In this document: positions 9,501 to 17,205 of the stretch, one piece after another
Layout: each line of letters opens with the position of its first letter
How positions within the stretch are numbered: position 1 is the first letter of the stretch
NCBI GenBank assembly: GCA_032209605.1
Contig: JASFXZ010000003.1
Coordinates: 33,630,762 to 33,694,761 of the forward strand
Reading direction: 5' to 3'
From: Mactromeris polynyma
Lineage: Eukaryota > Mollusca > Bivalvia > Venerida > Mactridae
DNA length: 64,000 nucleotides
Translations under genes and position numbers: made by a program
Notes under the pieces: model-generated
Databases searched by the model: none
The model's input: only the letters and a program-made list of their open reading frames with translations
What the model was told of the DNA's origin: nothing

Positions 9501-12290
9501 TGAAACTGAAGCGACTGGGTCACCTTCCACCAGCATCATTAACGCGTCAATACGATGATGTTCCAATAGTCGTGGCATATTCTCTGTTATAAATTCTCTA
9601 AATCTACAGTGATATTCTCACTATACATGTGTGAAAGAATGTAGATAGGCATTAAATGACAGTACAGACGATAGTTTAGGTACAAGATATTTGATTAATA
9701 CAGAAACTGCCATAGCATAACAATATCTAGTAGAATAAAGTATATTGGATTGATCTAAGCAGTTGTTTGTAGATTTTTCAACCTACCAGTGGACATTTTC
9801 CAAAAATTCTTGTAAACCAAACTTAGAAAAAGCAGTGCGCTGAATAAAATGACACGATTTTGATAGTTTGCTATTCTTTATTATGTTTCCCTCTCTGTTA
9901 TTGTAGACATATGGATGAAGTTGTTAAGTTCCCTGGTATGAAACAGCATCGACAACTTTCCTATGCTTCTAAACAGCTAGTTGCTAGAGAGGTGAGTGAT
10001 GGAAGTAATATTGTCTGCTTAACTAAGGGAGGTAACTTTGTTACCATGGTTGTATGCAAAAATTGGAGTGAGTTGTCTTTCTTTGATAACAGCGAGTCAG
10101 CATAGAACAAAGTTTTTGTTGATTCTTTGTCATGTGTTATTTATTGGCTCATTATTTCTGACTACATTGTCTTGTAATACTCTGACTAGTACAGTCAGAA
10201 TCATTATTGCTAGTATTGTACTATATATTGTTGTGGGACAACTTTTAAACAGAAATACTTACAAACATCAAGAATGATCAAGTAGTAGTCTGAAATTGTT
10301 GTTATTGTTAAACTCGATGCTTTTTTGTTGCAGATTGAGCTGGAGAAGATGAGGCGTAGTGAACAAGCCAGGGCTCCTAAACAGTTGTATGTAGTTTTGT
10401 TACGCAGTTTCATTTTATTTGCAATATCACATGTATTGATTGAATGATGAAAGCATTTTTGACTTTATTTCTGATCTATTACTGATGTTGGCTAAGTCAA
10501 CTTTCCATATTTTGAAATGTAATGTATAAATACTGGTTACACAATGAACATAACCATTTTATTATATTATATAGAAATATAGCTTTAAAAAAAATAATTT
10601 AAAAAGCTATTTTTTATTTATTCCAAACCATTTGCACCATACATTAATTGAATTAAAACGGTTATTTGATTCACCATGTTGTTTCAGGCCATCATCTACT
10701 GAGGATCCAAAGAAGAAAGCTGAGGAATGTAAGACTCCCGTCGTACCTAGCCATCTGCAAAGGCTTACAGCAAAACCTCTTGGCAAACCAGAAGAAGTGG
10801 TATGTTTCAAATAACCATACATTGGAGCTGTCTGCACCGAATAAGAGACAGTGTTCTTCACAAATATTAAAGTTGATTGGTTTTATTCTCATTACGAGTT
10901 TGTAATGTATTTTTATTGTCTTCGTTTGATCGAATTTTGAACTGATTGTAATTTGTGCTTAATAATTGATGGTGTAACCAACAAACTCTGACCATTGTGT
11001 GCTCCTGGCCTCATTGATGAGTTGGTGCTCTTAGCTAAAGTTTAAAACACTGGAAGTTTTGGGCTTGAACCTTGAATGAGGCGAATGTCCTCTGGGGCTG
11101 TTGGACTGAAGATATTACATCCATTTGTCTGTCTCACATTCATGCGGGGTAGTTACGTGCTTGGGGACAAGGAACAGGTTAGCACTGGTTGGTACCCCAG
11201 GAACTAGGATTAGGTCAACTGGCCTCCATTAATAACTCAAATACTGCTGAAAAACGGTGCACAACTCCCATCACAATACAAAAGTGAAGAGAGAATCGGC
11301 ATATGAATATTAATGTCATGACATGCAACAAAAGATTGTGTTTAGTTCACAATCAAATTCAGTATAATTCCAAATACTCTATTATAATAATGGTTTTCAG
11401 TTAAAGTTAACGTCTTACTGACCACCCATATTTTATATTGTATGAAACTAGGCAGTGAAATTCACTCTTCCAGATTGTGTTTATATTTTAGCAAGTGAAA
11501 GATTTCTTTGGTAGAGTGTTAAAAAGAACAACACCTGAAGCCAAGACAAACAAAACAACTGGGAAAGGTATGTTTAACTATATACAATATGTCTGAATCT
11601 CTGTGAATAGTTAATTCCTTATGTTAGAAATCTTACATTTCCCTTTTTTTACTTTAGTCTTTTTATCAATTTTGATATATAAGTTCATTTAATTGGGAAT
11701 GCTTTTGTACAAAAGTCTAAATTCAGATCAGACGTCGGTGATATAGCAAAGCTGTTGGACTTCACATTAAATGGATGTATATGCATAATATAGTTTGCTT
11801 GGTAAGCATTTTATTGTCAACAGTCGCATACATGTAAGTGATAATGTCTGTTTCCTCACTTAGCAGATGTCTGCAGAACGTGTGAAATGCTGTCACCTGC
11901 ACATAAAAACTTCCCTTACTTTGTCATTGTGTAAGAACAGCAAACACTGCATTGTCACACATCAATCATAAGATTGTATTCACTTCTTCTGCTATTTATG
12001 ATGGCTTGTGTTGAGTTTTCATAAATCAAGAGCTACTCTTGTTGGTGCCTTGCTGGGCAAGTTAGATATGACTGCAGAAAATTGCTCATGGGAGATACCA
12101 TTATCGTATCTTGAATTACTCTTCCAATTTCTGATGGTTTGGGTATTTTAAGCACTTAACCATATTATTTTTTATATTAACAGATGAAAAAATCAAAACA
12201 AATGTTCTTGCAACAGACATCTGGTTTCATTTCCAAGGTGGATACTCCAACGCTGTTCGTAGAAATGTCAAAGTGAAGGAATTATTTTAA
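493..12290 (+). CDS. CHTF18: CHTF18 (CTF18), large subunit of the Ctf18-RFC clamp loader; 3' 19 exons, 5' end outside window
   Basis: In this family the protein is the AAA+ ATPase subunit that replaces RFC1 in the Ctf18-Dcc1-Ctf8-RFC complex, which loads PCNA in the nucleus and supports sister-chromatid cohesion and the replication checkpoint. Exons: 493-545, 1138-1297, 1740-1913, 2711-2808, 3257-3380, 3753-3877, 4226-4319, 4871-4969, 5451-5578, 6067-6135, 7149-7260, 7447-7617, 8073-8222, 8891-9021, 9907-9991, 10334-10386, 10688-10799, 11492-11567, 12184-12290. All use AG/GT borders and all phases match, giving 2121 nt, that is 706 residues plus TAA. Seen in the joined protein (window numbering): LWVDKYTP box before the ATPase, Walker [10 protein letters not shown] at 135-143, Walker B LIIDEID at 193-199, sensor-1 ICND near 243, [16 protein letters not shown] lid motif, KDFFGR at 649-654, C-terminal [14 protein letters not shown]. 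Human CHTF18 is about 975 residues, so roughly the first 270 are missing on the left. No frameshift or internal stop was found. Confidence 0.96.
740..891. mobile_element. Small inverted-repeat element, hAT-like ends
   Basis: About 152 bp bounded by CAGGGGTGTTACTAACTC and, in reverse orientation, CAGGGGTGTCAGTAAGAG. CAGGG starts are common in hAT-type non-autonomous elements. No clear 8-bp target duplication can be seen, so the class is uncertain. It lies in the CHTF18 intron between exons A and B. Confidence 0.55.
1138..1297 (+). CDS. CHTF18: CHTF18 exon B
   Basis: Bounded by CTGCAG and GTATAT. It encodes an acidic stretch ([11 protein letters not shown]) and then the family box [18 protein letters not shown] that precedes the AAA+ domain. 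Confidence 0.93.
1541..1719. mobile_element. TA-flanked MITE family I, copy 1 (eroded ends)
   Basis: Same internal sequence as the better preserved copy at 15182-15354 (AATAATAAGACCACC start, TTATTATTGAGGTGGTC near the end). The terminal CAGTAAAACCTC repeats have decayed. It sits in a CHTF18 intron, and its right end lies about 20 bp before the exon C acceptor. Confidence 0.8.
1740..1913 (+). CDS. CHTF18: CHTF18 exon C
   Basis: Bounded by TTGTAG and GTGAGT, 58 whole codons. It encodes the [11 protein letters not shown] segment and a lysine-rich linker, ending RPLQK directly before the Walker A exon. A small inverted-repeat transposon ends about 20 bp upstream of this acceptor. Confidence 0.93.
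2536..2643. repeat. Tandem duplication, 2 x 54 bp
   Basis: Two identical 54-bp copies (2536-2589 and 2590-2643), each containing GTTGCCACAGGGAACGCCAC, in the CHTF18 intron before the Walker A exon, ending 67 bp upstream of that exon. Perfect identity suggests a recent duplication or an assembly artefact. Confidence 0.95.
2711..2808 (+). CDS. CHTF18: CHTF18 exon D, Walker A
   Basis: Bounded by TTGCAG and GTAATT. It encodes [19 protein letters not shown] and on to VVEMNA, which is the P-loop that binds the ATP phosphates, followed by the conserved ARHAGY stretch. A codon for Ser is split with the next exon. Confidence 0.97.
3257..3380 (+). CDS. CHTF18: CHTF18 exon E, Walker B
   Basis: Bounded by TTTCAG and GTAACT. 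It encodes [17 protein letters not shown], then [16 protein letters not shown]. The DEID tetrad is the Walker B motif that coordinates magnesium and activates water for ATP hydrolysis. Confidence 0.97.
3753..3877 (+). CDS. CHTF18: CHTF18 exon F, sensor 1
   Basis: Bounded by GTTACAG and GTAAGT. It encodes [14 protein letters not shown], a polylysine loop, then [10 protein letters not shown], with the sensor-1 Asn near its end. The Gln codon is split into the next exon. Confidence 0.95.
4226..4319 (+). CDS. CHTF18: CHTF18 exon G
   Basis: Bounded by CACAG and GTAATC. It encodes [19 protein letters not shown] and on to RLYE, colinear with human CHTF18 after the CNDQ motif. Confidence 0.93.
4569..4805 (+). 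mobile_element. tRNA-headed SINE copy 1
   Basis: It has an A-box-like TGGCTCAGTGTAG at 4581-4593 and a B-box-like GGTTTCAATCT at 4622-4632, as in RNA polymerase III internal promoters. The body GCAAGTTAGTACTGGTT and AATCCAGGAAAA recurs at 14280. It lies in the CHTF18 intron between exons G and H. The ORFs across it are spurious. Confidence 0.75.
4871..4969 (+). CDS. CHTF18: CHTF18 exon H, lid motif
   Basis: Bounded by TTACAG and GTTAGT, 33 codons. It encodes [17 protein letters not shown] and then [16 protein letters not shown], the most conserved part of the AAA+ lid in this family. Confidence 0.96.
5451..5578 (+). CDS. CHTF18: CHTF18 exon I
   Basis: Bounded by TTTAG and GTAAGC. It encodes [15 protein letters not shown], then [20 protein letters not shown], which matches the GLFSVWQEVFQLPR block of the human protein. 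Confidence 0.95.
6067..6135 (+). CDS. CHTF18: CHTF18 exon J
   Basis: Bounded by TTTCAG and GTATGT. It encodes [20 protein letters not shown] followed by SA, with split Arg codons at both ends. This is a less conserved linker, supported mainly by phase and splice sites. Confidence 0.85.
7149..7260 (+). CDS. CHTF18: CHTF18 exon K
   Basis: Bounded by TTTCAG and GTGAGG. It encodes [20 protein letters not shown] followed by LFENYL, equivalent to the human VLHIAASAGEHEKVVQGLFDNFL block. Confidence 0.95.
7447..7617 (+). CDS. CHTF18: CHTF18 exon L
   Basis: Bounded by TTTAG and GTAAGG, 57 codons. It encodes [11 protein letters not shown] and [17 protein letters not shown], matching the human LPVAFHVLFASS segment of the C-terminal collar region. 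Confidence 0.95.
7792..7879. repeat. Tandem duplication, 2 x 44 bp
   Basis: Two near-identical 44-bp copies starting GCATCTAAAAATTCACGGC at 7792 and 7836, differing at one base (CTT versus CAT), within the CHTF18 intron between exons L and M. Confidence 0.9.
8073..8222 (+). CDS. CHTF18: CHTF18 exon M
   Basis: Bounded by TTTCAG and GTAAGT, 50 codons. It encodes [19 protein letters not shown] and on to [14 protein letters not shown]. It is colinear with the human ILTPKLRPV region. Confidence 0.92.
8891..9021 (+). CDS. CHTF18: CHTF18 exon N
   Basis: Bounded by TTTCAG and GTAAGT. It encodes [18 protein letters not shown], then [19 protein letters not shown], closely matching human VSTQLYS and LTYRQERTPDGQYVYKLEP. 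Confidence 0.96.
9072..9600 (-). pseudogene. Decayed Tc1/mariner-type transposon fragment with transposase N-terminal HTH
   Basis: Read on the minus strand from about 9539, the frame gives [17 protein letters not shown], then [10 protein letters not shown] and RRY-like remnants, broken by stop codons. This resembles the N-terminal helix-turn-helix of Tc1-like transposases (LVEGG..SVSRALN..TI..LRDRF..T). The low-coordinate edge TATACTCAAACGCAAAAG may be a terminal repeat. No catalytic DDE part remains. It is an inactive insertion in the CHTF18 intron between exons N and O. Confidence 0.55.
9907..9991 (+). CDS. CHTF18: CHTF18 exon O
   Basis: Bounded by TTGTAG and GTGAGT. It encodes [10 protein letters not shown] and [12 protein letters not shown], matching the human LTYQTKQLIARE motif. 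Confidence 0.94.
10334..10386 (+). CDS. CHTF18: CHTF18 exon P
   Basis: Bounded by TTGCAG and GTATGT. It encodes [17 protein letters not shown] plus two bases of Leu, matching human IEVEKMRRAEASAR. Confidence 0.92.
10688..10799 (+). CDS. CHTF18: CHTF18 exon Q
   Basis: Bounded by TTTCAG and GTATGT. It encodes a variable Lys/Pro-rich linker ([15 protein letters not shown], then [15 protein letters not shown]). Phase and splice sites support it; conservation is weak. Confidence 0.85.
10995..11280 (+). mobile_element. SINE-like copy 2
   Basis: It shares the body of copies 1, 3 and 6: AGGTTAGCACTGGTTGGTA and CCAGGAACTAGGATTAGG. The head contains a GGGCTTGAACCTTGAAT stretch that may be a decayed B box. 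It lies in the CHTF18 intron between exons Q and R. Confidence 0.55.
11492..11567 (+). CDS. CHTF18: CHTF18 exon R
   Basis: Bounded by TTTTAG and GTATGT. It encodes [18 protein letters not shown]. The KDFFGR motif is conserved near the Ctf18 C-terminus, just before the segment that in the family joins Dcc1 and Ctf8. Confidence 0.93.
12184..12290 (+). CDS. CHTF18: CHTF18 terminal coding exon S
   Basis: Preceded by TTAACAG. It encodes [18 protein letters not shown] and then [17 protein letters not shown] with stop TAA at 12288-12290. The human end is WFRFNEGVSNAVRRSLYIRDLL, so this is the true C-terminus, the part known in yeast and human to bind Dcc1-Ctf8. Confidence 0.97.
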
Positions 12291-12885
12291 TGACACTATT
12301 TAGTGAAGGTGATTTATTGCCCTTGATATGCAGGACAGATTTTTGCAGTTAAATGATTATCGATGTCCATTATTTGGTGAACGACAATTTTGTAGTCTGA
12401 AAGACATCCCCCTGTGTTCAGATTTCTGGTCTTGTTTTCTGCTTTGCTGTAAAATTATTGACTTGTATATACACATGTACCACAAAGTTTTACACTAGGG
12501 TTTCTGGCTTTTATCCTGACTAACAATTGTCGATAAATTGATAAATGTGAGATTGTCATTATTTGTGGCATGGATTTTTTGGTGATGAGCAATGCTACAT
12601 GAAGTGTCGATAATCAAACAGAAGTCATTCTGTGTATGTTCAGGTGTTCACTGCCATAAGGGATCGTACAGTGTATGATATGTATTTGCTTGTGCATAAT
12701 TATGTTATGCGAGTTATGGTCTTACAGTAAGATATTTCTGTGATAATGCCAACATTATATATATGTAAGAATATATTTATTGTGTTCAATTGAACCAAAC
12801 AGTTCAATATAATCATGCGTGTACAGACATTGTATTTGTATAATTGTTAATGATTAATAAAGGAATTGTGAACAAGACATGATTG
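12291..12885 (+). other. CHTF18: CHTF18 3' UTR with AATAAA poly(A) signal at 12856-12861
   Basis: Non-coding AT-rich sequence directly after the stop codon. The first good AATAAA hexamer followed by a GT-rich stretch is at 12856-12861, so cleavage is expected about 15-25 bases further on. No other exon-like segment follows. Confidence 0.55.
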
Positions 12886-13429
12886 ATGTGTTAAGTTTTC
12901 ACTTGAAGTTGATTGTTGTCCTTTACTCGATAACAGTATATAATTATCCTTTGTGGTGTTTCATTTAAACTATTGATACAGGCTACACAAATAGCTACAC
13001 TGAAAAATATTTTGTGGCACGTGCATTTTAATGATGGCAGTTAGATTTATTGTTGTCGGTCTGCTCATCCTTACACTTAATAAAATGTTGTCACACATAT
13101 TTAATGTGAAAGATTTTGATTAACAAAACTTCTAAGAAAAATAATTCCTTTCTTGAAGTTGTGCATGACTGCGATTTTGACAAATTTAAAGGCAGAGTTG
13201 TAGCCCTTGATAAAATTGCACATTGGAACCCATGATGATGCACATATAAGTATCAGAAGTATAGAAACAACGCTCCAATGTATTCGTACATCAGTCGGCA
13301 TATGAAGCTACGAAAGTGAGGTTTTAATCTTGGTTTAGCCATTTGAGTTGTGGCCCTTGATTTTGTTTTCAACCCCGCTTGTGATGAGTTTGACATGGTC
13401 GCCACAATAGCAATTTTGTGTATGCGTGG

Positions 13430-13935
13430 GTTATCCCAATTTGCTTTGTCCGGACCATCACTTTGTCATTTATAGGGGGATTTACAAATGTATTACTTGC
13501 CACAAATGTTCACCATGAGACCGAGTGTAGCACGCAAGACCCATGACCGTAGGTAAAAATCCCGCTTGGAGGTCGAACGTCAAAAATGGCACTAAAACAA
13601 TTTTTCCATACCATAACTTATCATTTATTGGGAGATTTAAAAATTACTTCGCACAATTGTCATTAGATGAGACTGTGTATTGCGCACAAGACCCATGTCA
13701 CACTTGCAGGTCAAATGTTAAAAATGAGTAAAACATCTGGTCCAGACCATAACAGTGTCACTGACTGGGATTTATTGGCACAAATGTAACCATGAGACAG
13801 TGTTGCGCATAAGTCTCATACCGAAGCTCAATGGTCAAGGTCACACTTAAAGTTCAAACATAAAATCGGTCTAAAAGATCTTTTCCGAAATATTATACTG
13901 TCATTTAGTGGGGGATTTTGGAGGTCAAAATAGTT
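13430..13935 (+). repeat. Decayed tandem repeat, about 140-150 bp unit, four copies
   Basis: The phrase GGGATTTA...GGCACAAATGT..CCATGAGAC..TG returns near 13478, 13630, 13769 and (partly) 13911. Each is preceded by a CCATA(C)CATAACTTxTCATTTAT-like stretch and followed by GCGCA(C/T)AAGACCCATG and AGGTCAA motifs. Spacing is about 152, 139 and 142 bp. Divergence between units is high, so the array is old. The repeat type is not classified. Confidence 0.75.
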
Positions 13936-14097
13936 ATGCATTGTATAGCATTATATAACCATATTCTCTTCATCTCTGGAAAATTGGCGGGCTCAACATG
14001 TTTCCCTAGGGCATCTAGTCATAATGGCCTGTTAGACCACAGTGAAACTTGTTTCACATGAGTTTTGTGCAACCAAACTTAGGTATATCATTCAATT

Positions 14098-14350
14098 TAT
14101 GATGTGCACTGGAAAGTTGACCATACTCTCAAGCGGAAGGGTATGATATGGAACAGTATTGGCACCAGACTACAGTCTGCCTGGCAGAGCATGGTTCGAT
14201 TCCCCGGTTGGGCAACCGTGACATTGGCTACGGTCATGTCCTCCATATGTGGACAAGTTATCAGTTGCTTGCCGAATAGCAAGTTAGTACTGGTTGTTAA
14301 TTCCAGGAAAAATGGTTTGGTCAACTGGCTGCCATATATGACAAAACTAA
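14098..14350 (+). mobile_element. tRNA-headed SINE copy 3
   Basis: It has a clean B box GGTTCGATTCC at 14193-14203 and the body AAGTTAGTACTGGTTGTTAA with TTCCAGGAAAA, shared with the copy at 4569. The overlapping ORFs on both strands are by-products of this repeat. Confidence 0.75.
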
Positions 14351-14765
14351 AGCACCGGATTACTGCCACCTGCCTGTCAACTTGCTTTCCAGACTTTTTC
14401 AGTGGCGATCTGCATTTTAATACTTTTAAAAAGGACTAATTTTATGCACACAGTTCCTCACACTTCTCAAGATAAAGTAAACGAGCAATATCTTCATCAT
14501 TGCTGCTATATAAAAACTCCGACTTAAGTTATACCGACTGCATACAGTTATACAATGTAGATACTATTGTGTCTGAGTTATGATACAATATACAATAAAA
14601 CAACACCCCTGTACTACAAACTGGCTGACAGGCTATGACTGTGAAGTGGGGCACCATGTGTAATGTGGTTAAATTTCTGATTGAATGTAGTTACAGACGA
14701 TTTAAAATGAGCTAAGGTTGATTCAACTTCATGCTATTTTATGCAAAGAAAAATGCTCTTTTTTT

Positions 14766-14945
14766 ACGGCGGTCAGTTTACAACCAGTGCTAATTTGCCC
14801 TCCCACAAGCAGCTGACCACTTGTGAACCAGCGGTGAAGGACAAAGGATCTAATCTATTATCAAGGAGTGACATGACCTGTACAGACCGGTCATCTAATC
14901 CGGACCTCCTGGGTGACAGCTTAACGCTTTATCCACTGATCTGAC
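14766..14945 (-). mobile_element. SINE-like copy 4, reverse orientation
   Basis: On the minus strand the sequence reads GATAAAGCGTTAAGCTGTCA, then CAGGAGGTCCGGATTAGAT (decayed B box), then GTGGGAGGGCAAATTAGCAC and TGGTTGTAAA. The last part equals the body of copy 1 (GTGGGAGGGCAAGTTAGTAC). Confidence 0.65.
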
Positions 14946-15181
14946 CGGAAAGTTTAAGAAAATCATACTGTCGACAAATCCGTTTTTCAATATAGAGAAT
15001 TTTGTGCAAAACGATGGTATCTGCTTATCTCCTAGATCTTAGTTACAGTAGTTGTGTGTCAAAGCAATATCGTATTTGAATAAACTATTGAAATTAGTTA
15101 ACACATGACGTACATAATTTTCTACACGAGGAATTCTATTTTAAAGTCATTAAAATAGCGTATTATTTACTTAAACATGTA

Positions 15182-15354
15182 CAGTAGAACCTCAATAATA
15201 AGACCACCTTCCACTCGACAATTGGTCTTAGTATTGAGGTAGTCTTAATATTGAGGTTAAATAAAGAGCAACAAAGTCAAAATGGACTCTAAAATGTGGT
15301 CTCAATTTTGAGGTGGCCTTATTATTGAGGTGGTCGTTAGGTGAGGTTTTACTG
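15182..15354. mobile_element. TA-flanked MITE family I, reference copy
   Basis: A 173-bp element with terminal inverted repeats CAGTAGAACCTCAATAATA / TGAGGTTTTACTG and a TA on each side (15180-15181, 15355-15356), the target signature of Tc1/mariner/pogo elements. There is no coding capacity, so it is non-autonomous. The subterminal unit TTATTATTGAGGTGGTC is present about once or twice. Confidence 0.88.
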
Positions 15355-16390
15355 TATATACTAAATCTCTTGTATCTTTCCACGCTGTAACATTCTGTAA
15401 TCAGCATAATACTTGTTGTGTATGTTTTATCTGCTCGTGTTTATTGTTGTTACTGTTATTGATACTGTTTGATATGCAAATAAATACATTTCTACAGGCA
15501 GTTATAAGATATCATTTGGGTAGGTTGAAATAACCCATAAGCTATCCCCAGGGATAATTCGAAATCGATTTCATCCTACCTCCCGGTAATCTGAACGCGA
15601 TTTTAAGTTACCACCGAACAACTTGACACATGGTTAATCCGAAATTGCTTCTTTCGGGAGTAAGCAGTCATTGCATTAAATTGAAATAAAACAAATCATG
15701 GACTTGAGATAATTTACAAAATTACGCTAGATATTTCTAAACTGCTAATGCTGAGCTACGTTAAAGCTGGATGATCGCAGTTTTCCTTTAAGTTTGATTT
15801 TATAAACCAATTCATGTCCGTATGTTCCGTTGCTCTAGCTCCTAGTAAGTCGCATGTACATATTTGATCCCTGCACGGATGTACATGTATTGTGTAATAT
15901 ATCTAAATTCAACATGTATTATTCTATATTCCTCGACTCTTATGATGAGTTGTCCAGCGGGGATTTTCTTAGTTGCACGGTTCGTTTCAGTTTCATGGTA
16001 TGGGCGATTGTAGCCTGGATTACCTGCCCTTGCCTTTACATTATAGGCAGAGTACGCTGGATACCAGACTATGGGCGATTGTAGCTGTGTGTGGTTGGGT
16101 GTAAAACCCTACAGCGTGTGTTTACAACTGACCGTACCAAGGCGGTTCTCCTATCTTCACCCATCATTTATGTTTGTGCCTTGTGTCCTTGTTAGTTTTG
16201 TAATTGTTCCCTGTACGTACACCTTGCATGTATGTGTGTGTTCTTCAGTATGTTTCAATAAATTGGTGTTTATATATTATAACAATGTATTTAAATGCAG
16301 CAATATACAATCCATTCATAAACTAATACAATGCATGTTCTGTATCATTACACACATAACTAGTTCAGAGGTAAACAAGAAACAAGTTGA

Positions 16391-16527
16391 CAGTAGTGGA
16401 TGTTATAACGAAATTTGTTATATCCATACAATTATAACGACGTTTCGTTGTATGGATATAACAAAGTTGGGATATAACGAAGTGAATCTCCAGGTCCCCA
16501 GACATTCGATATAAGCGAGTTCCACTG
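16391..16527 (-). mobile_element. MITE family II copy (CAGTGGAAC ends)
   Basis: The high-coordinate end reads, on the minus strand, CAGTGGAACTCGCTTATA, flanked by TA at 16528-16529. A weaker CAGTAGTGGATGTTATAACG lies at 16391. Inside, GTTATATCCATACAA and its perfect reverse complement form a hairpin. CAGTGGAAC ends and TA targets fit pogo/Tigger-like non-autonomous elements. Confidence 0.65.
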
Positions 16528-16530
16528 TAT

Positions 16531-17205
16531 ATGTTTCCTTGTGCGTCTGGCGTGGCTGTACCCGCTGTAGGTGGTATTTCCTTCTCGGCTTCTTCATTCT
16601 ATTCTATGTTTCCTTGTGCGTCTGGCGTGGCTGTACCCGCTGTAGGTGGTATTTCCTTCTCGGCTTCTTCATTCTATTCTATGTTTCCTTGTGCGTCTGG
16701 CGTGGCTGTACCCGCTGTAGGTGGTATTTCCTTCTCGGCTTCTTCATTCTATTCTATGTTTCCTTGTGCGTCTGGCGTGGCTGTACCCGCTGTAGGTGGT
16801 ATTTCCTTCTCGGCTTCTTCATTCTATTCTATGTTTCCTTGTGCGTCTGGCGTGGCTGTACCCGCTGTAGGTGGTATTTCCTTCTCGGCTTCTTCATTCT
16901 ATTCTATGTTTCCTTGTGCGTCTGGCGTGGCTGTACCCGCTGTAGGTGGTATTTCCTTCTCGGCTTCTTCATTCTATTCTATGTTTCCTTGTGCGTCTGG
17001 CGTGGCTGTACCCGCTGTAGGTGGTATTTCTTTCTCGGCTTCTTCATTCTATTCTATGTTTCCTTGTGCGTCTGGCGTGGCTGTACCCGCTGTAGGTGGT
17101 ATTTCCTTCTCGGCATCTTCATTCTATTCTATGTTTCCTTGTGCGTCTGGCGTGGCTGTACCCGCTGTAGGTGGTATTTCCTTCTCGGCATCTTCATTCA
17201 TTTCT
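16531..17205. repeat. 75-bp minisatellite, 9 copies
   Basis: Nine head-to-tail 75-bp units starting ATGTTTCCTTGTGCGTCTGG at 16531, 16606, 16681 and so on. Copies 1-6 look identical; copy 7 has one C-to-T change, and copies 8-9 share a T-to-A change (CGGCATC). As 75 is divisible by three and the unit lacks stops in two frames, it creates 234- and 247-residue ORFs. I regard these as a by-product, since no splice or promoter context was found. Confidence 0.97.

Noticed and set aside
14097..14439. ORFs of 90 and 111 codons on opposite strands
   Set aside because: They lie across a SINE copy with a clear B box.
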